64,000 nt of DNA. Origin: Kitasatospora sp. GAS204B (lineage in GTDB: Bacteria > Actinomycetota > Actinomycetes > Streptomycetales > Streptomycetaceae). The first letter of the stretch is position 1, and every line of letters starts with the position of its first letter. The notes below the pieces were generated by a model, which saw only the letters and a program-made list of their open reading frames with translations, was not told where the DNA came from and made no database searches. This document shows positions 28,555 to 38,177 of this stretch, in pieces. The position numbers and the translations under genes are program-made. The stretch spans positions 124,001-188,000 of the forward strand of contig NZ_JARZAG010000004.1 of the NCBI RefSeq assembly GCF_029892155.1, in the 5' to 3' direction.

Positions 28555-29729
28555 GCCCCGCCCCGCTTGCGCGTGCTTGCCTTGGTGGTGGCCTTCTTGG
28601 CGCCGCTCTTCTCGGTCGCCTTCTCGGCCGCCTTCTTGACACCCGTGGCCGGCTTGGCCGGCGCCTTCTTGCCCGGTGCCTTCCCGGCCGCCGGGACCTT
28701 GGCGGTCACCCGCGGGGTGGCCACCGTGGCCTCGACCACGGCCGCCGCGGTCGCCTCGGCCACCGCCTGCTCGGCCGCGACGGCGTGGCCGTGCGGGACG
28801 GCCGGCTCGTCGAGGCGGTCCACGCCGGTCCGCACGGCGGCGGCGTAGATGGCGTCCTCGTCGAGCCGGCGCAGCTCCTCCGCGATCAACTCCGCCGTCT
28901 CGCGCCGCTTGAGCGCCACCAGCCGGTCCGGCGAGCCGGGGATCGACAGCGTGCCCATCAGCCCGTCGGGCCGGTCGAGCACGATCTCGCCGTCCTTGGA
29001 GCGCATCCGCACCGCGGTGATGCCCGGGCCGTCGGTGACCACCCGCTCGACCGGCACCCGCAGCCGGTCGTGCAGCCACAGGCCGAGCAGCTCGACGCTG
29101 GGGTTGTACGACTCGCCCTCGACCACCGCGGAGGTGATCTTGCAGGGCCGCTGGTCCAGCGCGGCGGCCAGCATCGAGCGCCAGCTGGTGATCCGGGTCC
29201 AGGCCAGGTCGGTGTCGCCGGGGGTGTAGCCGGTGGCCAGCACGGCCAGCTGGTCGACCGGGGACTCGGCGGTCACCGCGTCGGTGATCCGGCGCTGGGC
29301 GATCGCGCCGAGCGGGTCCTGGGCCGGGTGCAGCGGGGCGTTCTCCGGCCACCAGACCACCACGGGGGCGTCCGGCAGCAGCAGCGGCAGCACCACCGAC
29401 TGGGCGTGCGAGGCGAGTTCGCCGTGCATCCGCAGGATCACGGTCTCACCCGAGCCGGCGTCGGAGCCGACCCGGATCTCGGCGTCCAGCCGGGCCCCGG
29501 CCCGCGCCCGTGGTGAGCGGCCCTCGCGCTTGACCACGGCGAGGATGCGCGAGGGGTGCTCGCGCGAGGCGTCGTTCGCGGCCTTGAGGGCGTCGTAGGC
29601 GCTGCCCTCCTCGGTCACGATGACCAGCGTGAGGACCATGCCGGCGGCGGAGGCGCCGCCGGCCCGGCGAGCGCCCATCAGGGCGCTGTTGATCTTGCTG
29701 GACGTGGTGTCCGTCAGGTCGATCTTCAT
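28551..29729 (-). CDS. opcA: Glucose-6-phosphate dehydrogenase assembly protein OpcA, with basic C-terminal tail
   Basis: 392 residues. OpcA is an allosteric activator/assembly factor of Zwf in actinobacteria and cyanobacteria. The conserved body (about 1-315) includes 'MKIDLTDTTSSKIN', 'VVWWPENAP', 'DLAWTRITSWRSMLAAALDQRP' and the C-terminal 'RRETAELIAEELRRLDEDAIY'. After it comes a tail of about 75 residues made almost only of Ala, Lys, Thr, Pro and Gly ('KKAPAKPATGVKKAAEKATE'), like a histone H1 tail; I do not recall this length in other OpcA proteins. Start and stop overlap zwf and pgl by 4 nt each. Confidence 0.92.
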   Translation of the reverse strand: MKIDLTDTTSSKINSALMGARRAGGASAAGMVLTLVIVTEEGSAYDALKAANDASREHPSRILAVVKREGRSPRARAGARLDAEIRVGSDAGSGETVILRMHGELASHAQSVVLPLLLPDAPVVVWWPENAPLHPAQDPLGAIAQRRITDAVTAESPVDQLAVLATGYTPGDTDLAWTRITSWRSMLAAALDQRPCKITSAVVEGESYNPSVELLGLWLHDRLRVPVERVVTDGPGITAVRMRSKDGEIVLDRPDGLMGTLSIPGSPDRLVALKRRETAELIAEELRRLDEDAIYAAAVRTGVDRLDEPAVPHGHAVAAEQAVAEATAAAVVEATVATPRVTAKVPAAGKAPGKKAPAKPATGVKKAAEKATEKSGAKKATTKASTRKRGGA

Positions 29730-31312
29730 GGCCGGCGCCAGCTCCTGCCGTCTCGTGCGATCATCTCGTCCGCCTCGGTCGGTCCCCAGGTGCCGGCCGG
29801 GTACTGCGCGGGCTTGCCGTGCTGCTCCCAGTACTGCTCGATCGGGTCGAGGATCTCCCAGGACAGCTCGACCTCCTGGTGCCGGGGGAAGAGGTTGGCG
29901 TCGCCGAGCAGCACGTCCAGGATGAGCCGCTCGTACGCCTCCGGGCTGGACTCCGTGAAGGACTCGCCGTAGGCGAAGTCCATCGTGACGTCCCGGACCT
30001 CCATCGAGGTGCCCGGCACCTTGGAGCCGAACCGCACCGTGACGCCCTCGTCCGGCTGCACCCGGATCACCAGGGCGTTCTGCCCCAGCTCCTCGGTGGC
30101 GTAGGAGTCGAACGGCAGGTACGGGGCGCGCTGGAAGACCACCGCGATCTCGGTCACCCGGCGGCCCAGGCGCTTGCCCGTGCGCAGGTAGAACGGGACC
30201 CCGGCCCAGCGCCGGTTGTTGATCTCCAGCTTGATCGCCGCGTAGGTGTCGGTCTTGGACTCGGGGTTGATGCCGTCCTCGTCCAGGTACCCGACCACCT
30301 CCTCGCCGCCCTGCCAGCCGGTCGCGTACTGGCCGCGCACCGTGTGCCGGCCCAGGTCCTTGGGCAGCTGCACGGCGCTGAGCACCTTGAGCTTCTCGGC
30401 GACCAGGGCCTTGGGGTGGAACGAGGCGGGCTCCTCGATGGCGGTCAGCGCCATCAGCTGGAGCAGGTGGTTCTGGATCACGTCACGGGCCGAGCCGATG
30501 CCGTCGTAGTACCCGGCCCGGCCGCCGATACCGATGTCCTCGGCCATGGTGATCTGCACGTGGTCCACGTAGGACCGGTTCCAGATCGGCTCGAACATCG
30601 TGTTGGCGAAGCGCAGCGCCAGGATGTTCTGGACCGTCTCCTTGCCCAGGTAGTGGTCGATCCGGAAGACCTCGTCCCGGGGGAAGACGTCGTGGACGAC
30701 CTTGTTGAGCTCCTGGGCGCTGGCCAGGTCGTGGCCGAACGGCTTCTCGATCACCGCGCGGCGCCAGGAGCCGGGCGGCGGGTCGGCCAGGCCGTGCTTC
30801 TTGAGCTGCTGGACCACGTTGGGGAAGAACTTCGGCGGCACCGAGAGGTAGAACGCGAAGTTCCCGCTGGTGCCCTGCGCCTTGTCGAGGTCCTCGATGG
30901 TCTGGCGCAGCGTGTCGAAGGCCTCGTCGTCGTCGAAGGTGCCCTGGACGAACCGCATGCCCTTGGCCAGCTGCTGCCACACCTCCTCGCGGAAGGGGGT
31001 GCGCGCGTGCTCCATGACGGCGTCGTGCACCTCCTTCGCGAAGTCCTCGTGCTCCCACTCGCGGCGGGCGAAGCCCACCAGCGAGAAGCCCGGCGGCAGC
31101 AGGCCGCGGTTGGCCAGGTCGTAGATCGCCGGCATCAGCTTCTTGCGCGACAGGTCGCCGGTGACGCCGAAGATCACCAGACCGGACGGTCCTGCGATCC
31201 GCGGCAGCCGGCGGTCCGCCGGATCACGCAGCGGGTTCTCGGGTTGCTGCGGAAGATCTCCTTGCGTCACCTCGGCCCCCTCCAGGTCGGGAAATGCTGG
31301 TGCATTACTCAC
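29726..31312 (-). CDS. zwf: Glucose-6-phosphate 1-dehydrogenase
   Basis: 528 residues, first enzyme of the oxidative pentose-phosphate pathway and a main NADPH source. NADP-binding 'IFGVTGDLSRKKLMPAIYDL' (about 48-67); active-site block 'RIDHYLGKETVQNI' (catalytic His and Lys region); 'GKRLGRRVTEIAVVF' follows. GTG start with GGAG 7 nt upstream. Overlaps opcA by 4 nt; transcribed after tal (38-nt gap). Confidence 0.96.
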   Translation of the reverse strand: MSNAPAFPDLEGAEVTQGDLPQQPENPLRDPADRRLPRIAGPSGLVIFGVTGDLSRKKLMPAIYDLANRGLLPPGFSLVGFARREWEHEDFAKEVHDAVMEHARTPFREEVWQQLAKGMRFVQGTFDDDEAFDTLRQTIEDLDKAQGTSGNFAFYLSVPPKFFPNVVQQLKKHGLADPPPGSWRRAVIEKPFGHDLASAQELNKVVHDVFPRDEVFRIDHYLGKETVQNILALRFANTMFEPIWNRSYVDHVQITMAEDIGIGGRAGYYDGIGSARDVIQNHLLQLMALTAIEEPASFHPKALVAEKLKVLSAVQLPKDLGRHTVRGQYATGWQGGEEVVGYLDEDGINPESKTDTYAAIKLEINNRRWAGVPFYLRTGKRLGRRVTEIAVVFQRAPYLPFDSYATEELGQNALVIRVQPDEGVTVRFGSKVPGTSMEVRDVTMDFAYGESFTESSPEAYERLILDVLLGDANLFPRHQEVELSWEILDPIEQYWEQHGKPAQYPAGTWGPTEADEMIARDGRSWRRP

Positions 31313-31350
31313 TGCTGGGCTCCGCTTTCAGTGCGTTGTGCGAGCGGGTG

Positions 31351-32496
31351 TCAGTTGCTCTCGGCGGCGAACGAGGCCAGCGAGGCGGTGACGGTGTCGA
31401 GCAGCTCCTGCCAGGAGGCCTCGAACTTCTGCACGCCCTCGTCCTCCAGCACCTGCACCACGTCGTCGTAGTCGACGCCGGCCGCGGCCAGCGCGTCCAG
31501 CACCGCCTGGGCGTCCTGGTAGGCCGAGGTGATGGTGTCGCCGGTGACCTGGCCGTGGTCGCCGGTGGCGTCCAGGGTGGCCTCGGGCATCGTGTTGACG
31601 GTGCCGGGCGCGACCAGCTCGGTCACGTACAGGGTGTCCGGCAGCGCCGGGTCCTTGACACCGGTGGAGGCCCAGAGCGGGCGCTGCGGGTTGGCACCGG
31701 CCGCCTCCAGGGCCTTCCAGCGCTCGCCGGCCGGGCGCTTGCCGTCCACCGAGCCGAAGACCTCCTCGTAGGCCTGGTAGGCGAGGCGGGCGTTGGCCAG
31801 CGCGGCCTTGGAACGCAGCTTGACGGCGTCGCCGCCGATCGCGTCCAGCCGCTTGTCGATCTCGGTGTCCACCCGGGAGACGAAGAAGGAGGCGACCGAC
31901 TCGATCCCGGAGAGGGCGATGCCCTTGGCCTTGGCCTGCTCCAGACCGGTCAGGTAGGCGTCGATCACGGCCTTGTAGCGGTCCAGCGAGAAGATCAGCG
32001 TGACGTTGACGCTGATGCCCCGGGAGATCACCTCGGTGATCGCGGGCAGGCCGGCCTTGGTGGCGGGGATCTTGATCAGCACGTTGGGGCGGTCCACCAG
32101 CCAGGCCAGCTGCTTGGCCTCGGCCACCGTGGGCGCCGTCTGGTGGGCGAGGCGGGGGTCGACCTCGATCGAGACCCGGCCGTCGCGGCCGTTGCTGGCG
32201 TCGTAGACCGGGCGCAGCACGTCGGCGGCGTCCCGCACGTCGGAGGTGGTGATCATGCGGACCGCCTCCTCCGTGGTGACCTTGCGGACCGCCAGGTCGC
32301 GCAGCTGGCCGTCGTAGGAGGAGTCGCCGCTGCCGGCGATCGCCTTCTGGAAGATGGTCGGGTTGGTGGTGACGCCCACGACGTGCTTGCTCTGCACCAG
32401 CTCGGCCAGGTTGCCGGTGTTCAGCCGGGTGCGGCTCAGGTCGTCCAGCCAGATCGCCACGCCTTCGTCGCTGAGGCGCTTCAGTGCGTCAGTCAT
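31351..32496 (-). CDS. tal: Transaldolase
   Basis: 381 residues, the actinobacterial long form. It moves a dihydroxyacetone unit between sugar phosphates through a Schiff base; the catalytic Lys is in '[16 protein letters not shown]'. Other family blocks are '[12 protein letters not shown]', '[14 protein letters not shown]' and '[19 protein letters not shown]'. ATG at 32496. It lies between tkt (98-nt gap containing a hairpin) and zwf. Confidence 0.95.
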   Translation of the reverse strand: MTDALKRLSDEGVAIWLDDLSRTRLNTGNLAELVQSKHVVGVTTNPTIFQKAIAGSGDSSYDGQLRDLAVRKVTTEEAVRMITTSDVRDAADVLRPVYDASNGRDGRVSIEVDPRLAHQTAPTVAEAKQLAWLVDRPNVLIKIPATKAGLPAITEVISRGISVNVTLIFSLDRYKAVIDAYLTGLEQAKAKGIALSGIESVASFFVSRVDTEIDKRLDAIGGDAVKLRSKAALANARLAYQAYEEVFGSVDGKRPAGERWKALEAAGANPQRPLWASTGVKDPALPDTLYVTELVAPGTVNTMPEATLDATGDHGQVTGDTITSAYQDAQAVLDALAAAGVDYDDVVQVLEDEGVQKFEASWQELLDTVTASLASFAAESN

Positions 32497-32540
32497 ACTG
32501 CTCAGTCCTTAGATCTATCGGTCAGTCAGGAAGCGGGACG

Positions 32541-32587
32541 GGCCGCGCGCCTGAGGCACTGTCACAGCGCAACTCGGGCGCGCGGCC
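32541..32587 (-). terminator. Intercistronic hairpin between tkt and tal
   Basis: GGCCGCGCGCC (32541-32551) and GGCGCGCGGCC (32577-32587) are exact reverse complements, 25 nt apart, 8 nt beyond the tkt stop. It may partly end tkt transcription or protect the tkt 3' end, so that tal-zwf-opcA-pgl can be expressed at a different level. Confidence 0.55.
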
Positions 32588-32594
32588 GGCAGGC

Positions 32595-34694
32595 CTAGCG
32601 GTTGACGGCTTCCAGCGAACGCAGCGACTTGTGCGCGGCGTGCGCCACGGCCTCGGCGGTGATGCCGAACTCCTGGTACAGCACCTGGTAGTCGGCCGAG
32701 GCACCGAAGTGCTCCAGGCTGACGATCCGGCCGTGGTCGCCGACCAGCTCGCGCCAGCCCTGGGCGATGCCGGCCTCGACCGAGACCCGCGCCTTGACGG
32801 TGGGCGGCAGCACCTGGTCGCGGTAGGCCTGGTCCTGCTCGTTGAACCACTCGACGCACGGCATCGACACGACCCGGGTCGCGATGCCCTCGGCCTCCAG
32901 CGCCTCGCGGGCGGCGACCGCCAGCTGCACCTCGGAGCCGGTGCCGATCAGGATCACCCGCGGCGCGTTGTCCGAGGCCTCGGCCAGCACGTAGCCGCCC
33001 TTGGCCGCGCCCTCGGCGGAGCCGAAGACGTCGCGGTCCCAGGTCGGCACACCCTGGCGGGTCAGCGCCAGGCCCACCGGGCCCGGGTGGCTGGAGTGGC
33101 GCTCCAGCACGGTGCGCCAGACCACGGCCGTCTCGTTGGCGTCGGCCGGGCGGGCCACCGACAGGCCCGGGATGGCGCGCAGCGCGGCCAGGTGCTCGAC
33201 CGGCTGGTGGGTCGGGCCGTCCTCGCCCAGGCCGATCGAGTCGTGCGTCCAGACGTAGCTGACCGGCAGCTTCATCAGCGCGGCCAGCCGGACCGCCGGG
33301 CGCATGTAGTCGGAGAAGACCAGGAAGGTGCCGCCGTAGACCCGGGTGTTCCCGTGCAGCGCGATGCCGTTCATGGCCGAGCCCATGGCGTGCTCGCGGA
33401 TGCCGAAGTGGATCGTGCGGCCGTAGGGGTTGGCCCCCTTCAGCGGGTTGCCCTCGGGCAGGAAGGAGGAACCCTCGTCGATCGTGGTGAGGTTGGACTC
33501 CGCGAGGTCGGCCGAGCCGCCCCACAGCTCCGGGATCACCGCGCCGAGCGCCTTGAGGGTGTCGCCGCTGGCCTTGCGGGTGGCGATGTCCTTGCCGGCC
33601 GGGAAGCTGGGCAGCTCCTTCTTCCAGCCGTTCGGCAGCTCGCCGGCCTGGATCCGGTCGAACTCGGCGGCCCGGGCGGGGTTGCCGGCCCGCCACTCGC
33701 CGAAGGTCAGCTCCCAGGCGGCCCGGCCGGCCTTGCCGCGCTGGATCACCTGGCGGGCGTGGCTGAGCACCTCGTCGCTGACCTCGAAGGTGCGCTCCGG
33801 GTCGAAGCCCAGCACCTTCTTGGTGGCGGCGATCTCGGCGGCACCGAGCGCGGAGCCGTGCGCCTTGGCGGTGTTCTGCGCGTCCGGCGCGGGCCAGGCG
33901 ATGATCGTGCGCATGCCGATGATCGACGGGCGCGAGGTCTCGGCCTTGGCGGCGGCGAGCGCGGCGGCCAGCGCCTGCACGTCGACGTCGCCGTTGTCCT
34001 TGGGCGTGATCCGCTGCACGTGCCAGCCGTAGGCCTCGTAACGGGCCAGCACGTCCTCGGAGAAGGCGGTGTGGGTGTCGCCCTCGATCGAGATGTGGTT
34101 GTCGTCGTAGAGCGCGACCAGGTTGCCGAGCTTCTGGTGCCCGGCCAGCGAGGAGGCCTCGGCCGAGATGCCCTCCTCCAGGTCGCCGTCGGAGACGATC
34201 GCCCAGATGGTGTGGTCGAAGGGCGAGGTGCCCGGCTCGGCCTCGGGGTCGAAGAGACCGCGCTCGTAGCGGGCGGCCATCGCCATGCCCACGGCGTTGG
34301 CGATGCCCTGGCCGAGCGGGCCGGTGGTGGTCTCCACGCCGGCCGTGTGGCCGTGCTCGGGGTGGCCGGGGGTGCGGCTGCCGTGCACCCGGAAGGACTT
34401 GAGGTCGTCCAGCTCCAGGCCGTAGCCGGAGAGGAAGAGCTGGGTGTAGAGCGTCAGGCTGGTGTGGCCGGGGGACAGCACAAAGCGGTCACGACCGACC
34501 CAGTGCGGGTCGGTCGGGTCGTGCCGCAGGAAGCGCTGGAAAATGACGTAGGCCGCGGGGGCGAGGGCCATCGCCGTCCCCGGGTGGCCGTTCCCGACCT
34601 TCTGCACCGCGTCCATGGCCAAAACCCGGGCGGTGTCGACAGTCCGCTCATCCAGCTCGGACCACTCGATTGCGTTCGTCGGCGTCGTGCTCAC
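32595..34694 (-). CDS. tkt: Transketolase
   Basis: 699 residues from the GTG at 34694 ('[30 protein letters not shown]'); a 33-residue upstream extension is open but has no family features. Thiamine-diphosphate binding is shown by '[35 protein letters not shown]' (GDG...N pattern) and the '[15 protein letters not shown]' region; '[16 protein letters not shown]' carries an active-site His. First gene of the tkt-tal-zwf-opcA-pgl operon, which converts glucose-6-phosphate to pentoses and back. GGAAGGAG lies 11 nt upstream. Confidence 0.95.
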   Translation of the reverse strand: MSTTPTNAIEWSELDERTVDTARVLAMDAVQKVGNGHPGTAMALAPAAYVIFQRFLRHDPTDPHWVGRDRFVLSPGHTSLTLYTQLFLSGYGLELDDLKSFRVHGSRTPGHPEHGHTAGVETTTGPLGQGIANAVGMAMAARYERGLFDPEAEPGTSPFDHTIWAIVSDGDLEEGISAEASSLAGHQKLGNLVALYDDNHISIEGDTHTAFSEDVLARYEAYGWHVQRITPKDNGDVDVQALAAALAAAKAETSRPSIIGMRTIIAWPAPDAQNTAKAHGSALGAAEIAATKKVLGFDPERTFEVSDEVLSHARQVIQRGKAGRAAWELTFGEWRAGNPARAAEFDRIQAGELPNGWKKELPSFPAGKDIATRKASGDTLKALGAVIPELWGGSADLAESNLTTIDEGSSFLPEGNPLKGANPYGRTIHFGIREHAMGSAMNGIALHGNTRVYGGTFLVFSDYMRPAVRLAALMKLPVSYVWTHDSIGLGEDGPTHQPVEHLAALRAIPGLSVARPADANETAVVWRTVLERHSSHPGPVGLALTRQGVPTWDRDVFGSAEGAAKGGYVLAEASDNAPRVILIGTGSEVQLAVAAREALEAEGIATRVVSMPCVEWFNEQDQAYRDQVLPPTVKARVSVEAGIAQGWRELVGDHGRIVSLEHFGASADYQVLYQEFGITAEAVAHAAHKSLRSLEAVNR

Positions 34695-35137
34695 CCTTCT
34701 CAGGGCTCCTTCCGTATTGAGGTATGACCCCGTGAAGGGACCGGGTCGGCCACGACACTGTGGGCCTGACTCTGGTTCGGTAGTGCCGGTCACGGAGGGT
34801 TGATCCCGCTGCTGCGGCCGAGCCTACCGTCCGGGCCGGGGCCCGCCTTCCGTACTGCGACAACCCGGAGTTTCGTCATCGGATTCCCACGAATACTGAG
34901 TGCAGTGCGTCGCCGGACCATGTACCACCTTGGCCGGTTTCGCCCGGTTCTGCCCGCCTGAGCGGCGGGCGGTTCGCCCACTCACCCACGGGAGTGCGGC
35001 GCGGCCCCGTCAGCGGACCCCGGGGCGGATCGGGAGATATGCACCGTCTAAGGTGGCGTGGTACGCGCAGCGTGAACGGATTCACGAGCAATCGACCCGG
35101 GGACGCCTGCGAAGATTCATCTTCAGTTGGGGTGTTC
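34695..35137. other. Intergenic region between divergent tkt and ctaB
   Basis: 443 bp without a convincing gene; short open frames here lack ribosome-binding sites and family features. It must hold the promoters of the tkt operon (reverse) and ctaB (forward). TAAGGT at 35048-35053 is a possible ctaB -10, and a CGTGAA-CGGA-TTCACG inverted repeat lies in the ctaB leader. Confidence 0.6.
35070..35087 (+). promoter_or_regulatory. Rex-like redox operator upstream of ctaB
   Basis: GCGTGAACGGATTCACGA has perfect 6-bp arms (CGTGAA/TTCACG) around 4 nt and keeps GTGAA-N4-TTCAC of the Rex operator TTGTGAA-N4-TTCACAA (11 of 14 defined bases). Rex senses NADH/NAD+ and represses respiratory genes in streptomycetes; haem O synthesis for cytochrome oxidase would fit. 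Centre lies 60 bp before the ctaB start. Confidence 0.45.
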
Positions 35138-36079
35138 GTGACCGCCGTTGAATCCCGCCCCGCCGGGGTCCTCGGGACGACCCGCGCGCGCCGGCCGTTC
35201 GGGGCTCGTGTCGGGGCCTTCGTCGCACTGACCAAGCCTCGGATCATCGAGCTGCTGCTGATGAGCACCGTTCCGGTGATGTTCCTGGCGCAGCGCGGGG
35301 TGCCCAACCTCCTGCTGGTGCTGGAGGTTGTCGTCGGGGGGTACCTCTCCGCGGGTGGCGCGAACGCGCTCAACATGTACATCGACCGCGACATCGACGC
35401 GGTGATGAGCCGCACCGAGCGCCGACCGCTGGTGACCGGGATGGTCTCGCCGCGCGAGGCCGTGGTCTTCGGGATCGCGCTGGGCGTCGTCTCCACGCTC
35501 TGGCTCGGCCTGCTGGTCAACTGGCTGGCCTCCGGGCTGGCGCTGACCGGGTACCTCTTCTACGTCTTCGTCTACACGCTGGGCCTCAAGCGGCGCACCG
35601 CGCAGAACATCGTCTGGGGCGGCATCGCCGGCTGCATGCCGGTGCTGGTCGGCTGGGCCGCGGTGACCGGGTCGCTGAGCTGGGCGCCGTTCGTGCTCTT
35701 CCTGGTCATCTTCTTCTGGACCCCGCCGCACTACTACCCGCTGTCCATGAAGGTCCGCGAGGACTACGTGAAGGCCGGCGTGCCGATGCTGCCGGTGACC
35801 GCGGGAGACCTGGCGGTGGCCCGGCAGATCGTCGCGTACTCATGGGTCATGGTGGCCGTCTCGCTGGCGCTGTGGCCGCTGGCGCACACCAGTTGGCTCT
35901 ACCCCGTCTCGGCCGTGGTGCTGGGCGCGTTCTGGCTGAAGGAGGCGCACGGCCTGCACGCCCGCGCCAAGGCCGGTGTGGTGGGCGCCAAGCTCAAGGA
36001 GATGCGGCTCTTCCACTGGTCGATCACCTACCTGACGCTGCTGATGGTCGTGATCGCGATCGACCCGTTCGTCAGGTAG
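35138..36079 (+). CDS. ctaB: Protohaem IX farnesyltransferase (haem O synthase)
   Basis: 313 residues from the GTG at 35138 ('[13 protein letters not shown]', the usual streptomycete N-terminus). It is a polytopic UbiA-family prenyltransferase that attaches farnesyl to haem b for cytochrome oxidase. The prenyl-diphosphate motif NxxxDxxxD is 'NMYIDRDID'; '[11 protein letters not shown]', '[22 protein letters not shown]' and '[14 protein letters not shown]' are family blocks. About nine membrane segments. Ends at a strong hairpin. Works with ctaA at 36.7-37.6 kb. Confidence 0.94.
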   Translation: MTAVESRPAGVLGTTRARRPFGARVGAFVALTKPRIIELLLMSTVPVMFLAQRGVPNLLLVLEVVVGGYLSAGGANALNMYIDRDIDAVMSRTERRPLVTGMVSPREAVVFGIALGVVSTLWLGLLVNWLASGLALTGYLFYVFVYTLGLKRRTAQNIVWGGIAGCMPVLVGWAAVTGSLSWAPFVLFLVIFFWTPPHYYPLSMKVREDYVKAGVPMLPVTAGDLAVARQIVAYSWVMVAVSLALWPLAHTSWLYPVSAVVLGAFWLKEAHGLHARAKAGVVGAKLKEMRLFHWSITYLTLLMVVIAIDPFVR

Positions 36080-36097
36080 TCAGGTTCCTCAGGTAGT

Positions 36098-36128
36098 CGG
36101 CCCCGGTGTGTTCGCGACACCGGGGCCG
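36098..36128 (+). terminator. 12-bp terminator after ctaB
   Basis: CGGCCCCGGTGT (36098-36109) and ACACCGGGGCCG (36117-36128) are exact reverse complements around 7 nt, 18 nt after the ctaB stop. A TCAGGTAGTC direct repeat lies just before it. Confidence 0.85.
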
Positions 36129-36207
36129 TTCGTTCTCCCGCTTCTGTGTCGGGCGGCACAGGACCACGCCGTCGCGTGTTCCGCTACTCGTGGGTAGCAT
36201 GCGGGTC

Positions 36208-36546
36208 ATGAGCAGCGCAGAGACCCTCGCCCCCAACGCCGTGGACGCCCGTGCCGAGCGCCGGGCCAAGCGCATCGCCAAGCACCTGACCGCGTTCTCC
36301 GCACAGCACGGCGGCAGCGCCGACGCCGTGGTGGAGTACGTGGGCCGGGACGCCACCCGGATCGTGCTGGTCGGTCAGGACGGCGCCTGGGGCGACCAGG
36401 TGGCGCCCAGCTACGCCGTGGGCCGTCGGGCCGCCGAGCTGGCCGGGGTCACGCTGCACGACTCCTTCGAGGGTGAACTCGCCCTGAAGGTACGCACCGG
36501 CCCGTACGAGTGGAAGCGGATGGCGGGCATCCAGCTCGGCGGCTGA
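36208..36546 (+). CDS. Small conserved actinobacterial protein of unknown function
   Basis: 112 residues from the ATG at 36208. No membrane segment. The sequence after residue 30 ('AVVEYVGRDATRIVLVGQDGAWGDQVAPSYAVGRRAAELAGV') is one I remember as conserved in streptomycetes next to cta genes, but no function is known. TAGCAT at 36195-36200 ends 7 nt before the ATG and no Shine-Dalgarno is seen, so the transcript may be leaderless. Lies between ctaB and the convergent ctaA. Confidence 0.7.
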   Translation: MSSAETLAPNAVDARAERRAKRIAKHLTAFSAQHGGSADAVVEYVGRDATRIVLVGQDGAWGDQVAPSYAVGRRAAELAGVTLHDSFEGELALKVRTGPYEWKRMAGIQLGG

Positions 36547-36588
36547 CGTCGTCGATCCGGATCCGCCGTCCGGTACGGACGGTACGGA

Positions 36589-36631
36589 CGAAGGCCCTGA
36601 CTCCCCGGTGCGGTGGGAGTCAGGGCCTTCG
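36589..36631. terminator. 17-bp bidirectional terminator
   Basis: Arms 36589-36605 and 36615-36631 are exact reverse complements around 9 nt, between the convergent small gene and ctaA. A GGTACGGAC tandem repeat precedes it (36571-36589). Confidence 0.88.
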
Positions 36632-36673
36632 CCGTTCTTGGCGCCGTGCTCGGGCGTTCCTGCTGACGAGCCG

Positions 36674-37639
36674 TCAGACGGCTGCCCCCTGCGGGGCCTG
36701 CGCGGGCAGCGGCGCGGCTTCCGCCTTCTCGGCGTCCCGGGTGCGCAGCGCCAGCGGGACGCGCAGCACGGCGATCCAGGTCAGCGAGGCGCCGAGCATG
36801 TGCAGGCCGACCAGCAACTCCGGCGCGTCGGTGAAGTACTGGACGAACCCCAGCACGCCCTGCGCCATCAGCACCACGAACAGCTCCCGGGCCCGGGCCC
36901 GAGCGGCCGGCGGGGCCTTGACGGCGGCCAGCACGAAGATCACCGCGAGCGACAGCCCGACGGTCACGCAGGCGAGGTCGGTGTGCAGCTGGGCCAGCCG
37001 GTCGTAGCTGATCGGCACCCGCGGCACGTCACTGGAGTCCCCCGGGTGGTGCCCCGCCCCGGTGACCAGCGTGCCGGCCACCACCAGCGCGCCCGTGGCG
37101 GCCACCAGCACGTGGCTCAACTGCCGAACCGGCCCGGTGACCAGCGGCCGGGCCGGCCCGTCACCCTCCTTGGCCCGCTCCCAGGTCACCAGCGCCACCC
37201 AGACCAGCGCCAGCGCCGAGAGCATGTGGCAGGCCACCACGTACGGGTTGAGCTTGACCAGCACGGTGATCCCGCCGAGCACGGCGTTGCTCATCACCAC
37301 CCAGAACTGCCACCACCCCAGCCGGGTCAGCGACCGCCGCCACGGCGTCGCGCACCGCGCGGCCAGGATCGCCCAGCCGACCGCCGCGCAGAGCACGTCC
37401 GTCAGCGTCCGGTTGGTGAACTCGATGATCCCGTGGAGGCCCATCGCCGGCGTGGGCGTGATGCTGTCACCGGTACAGGTCGGCCAGGTCTTGCAGCCGA
37501 GCCCGGACCCGGTCAACCGCACCGCGCCGCCGGTGACCACGATGACGACGCTCATCACCAGCGCGGCGAAGGCGGCCCGCCGCACCATGGTGGCGGACGG
37601 GTGCCAGCGCTCGGCCAGCAGGGAGAAGGGGGTACGCAC
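36674..37639 (-). CDS. ctaA: Haem A synthase (COX15/CtaA)
   Basis: 321 residues, about eight membrane segments. It oxidises the methyl group of haem O to give haem A for cytochrome aa3 oxidase. The four haem-ligand His are visible in 'GLHGIIEF' (H69), 'ACHMLSAL', 'QLHTDLAC' and 'GLHMLGAS'; a C49/C55 pair in the first external loop matches the catalytic disulfide of the B. subtilis type. GTG start. TAGGAT (37651-37646 on the reverse strand) ends 6 nt before the GTG, which suggests a leaderless transcript. Confidence 0.93.
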   Translation of the reverse strand: MRTPFSLLAERWHPSATMVRRAAFAALVMSVVIVVTGGAVRLTGSGLGCKTWPTCTGDSITPTPAMGLHGIIEFTNRTLTDVLCAAVGWAILAARCATPWRRSLTRLGWWQFWVVMSNAVLGGITVLVKLNPYVVACHMLSALALVWVALVTWERAKEGDGPARPLVTGPVRQLSHVLVAATGALVVAGTLVTGAGHHPGDSSDVPRVPISYDRLAQLHTDLACVTVGLSLAVIFVLAAVKAPPAARARARELFVVLMAQGVLGFVQYFTDAPELLVGLHMLGASLTWIAVLRVPLALRTRDAEKAEAAPLPAQAPQGAAV

Positions 37640-38177
37640 CGTTTCATCCTAGGTTGCGCGCTTGCCGATCTTGCGGCGGGGGAGCGCCAGCGTGTGGCGG
37701 TCGGCGCGGCGCGACCGTGGACCGGGTCCGGCGGCCTCGGCGCGGTCGCACGACGGGCTCGTCCTCGCGGGCGCTTTCGGCGTGATCCCGGTGACCGTTG
37801 GCGGCGCGGAAGGCCTGATCGGGAGCACCGTGTGGCAGGTCGAGCCGTCATGGGGGAGCGAATGGCCTGATGTTTGCTCAAATATCTCAAACCGGGCGCC
37901 CAGCGATCATTTGTGATCACTGTGCGCCCGGTTTGCTTGCGGTGTGAGCAAGGCAACGCGGGTCCGGCGGACGGCTGTTGCCTGAGGTGAGCCGCGTGGT
38001 GTGCTTCTCAGCATGTCAAGGCCCGGGCAGCTAGGCGGAATTCAGCCGATCCACGGGGGGCGTCAGGGGCCCTGGTGCCGGTAGAGTCCCCCGCACCAGG
38101 TGTAGCCGGTCGCTTACAGATCACCGGATGGTTGGTCAACGACCGTGCCGCACAGCCTCATTCGGAAGGACTTTGCT
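37640..38177. other. Gene-poor region between ctaA and the LAxTG protein gene
   Basis: 538 bp. Short open frames (for example 37662-37916) have no ribosome-binding site or family features. It holds the ctaA -10 (37646-37651), a large imperfect palindrome (37888-37935), and near 38071-38100 an inverted repeat CCTGGTGC/GCACCAGG around TAGAGT (38082-38087), which looks like a -10 for the LAxTG gene inside an operator. Confidence 0.6.
37888..37935. repeat. 48-bp imperfect palindrome
   Basis: CAAACCGGGCGC (37888-37899) is the exact reverse complement of GCGCCCGGTTTG (37924-37935); the centre adds GATCA-TTTG-TGATC and further pairs with a few mismatches. No gene ends close to it on either strand, so a simple terminator role is not obvious. 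Confidence 0.7.

Noticed and set aside
37662..37916. 84-codon open frame in the ctaA-LAxTG gap
   Set aside because: No ribosome-binding site, no recognisable sequence, and composition like non-coding DNA.
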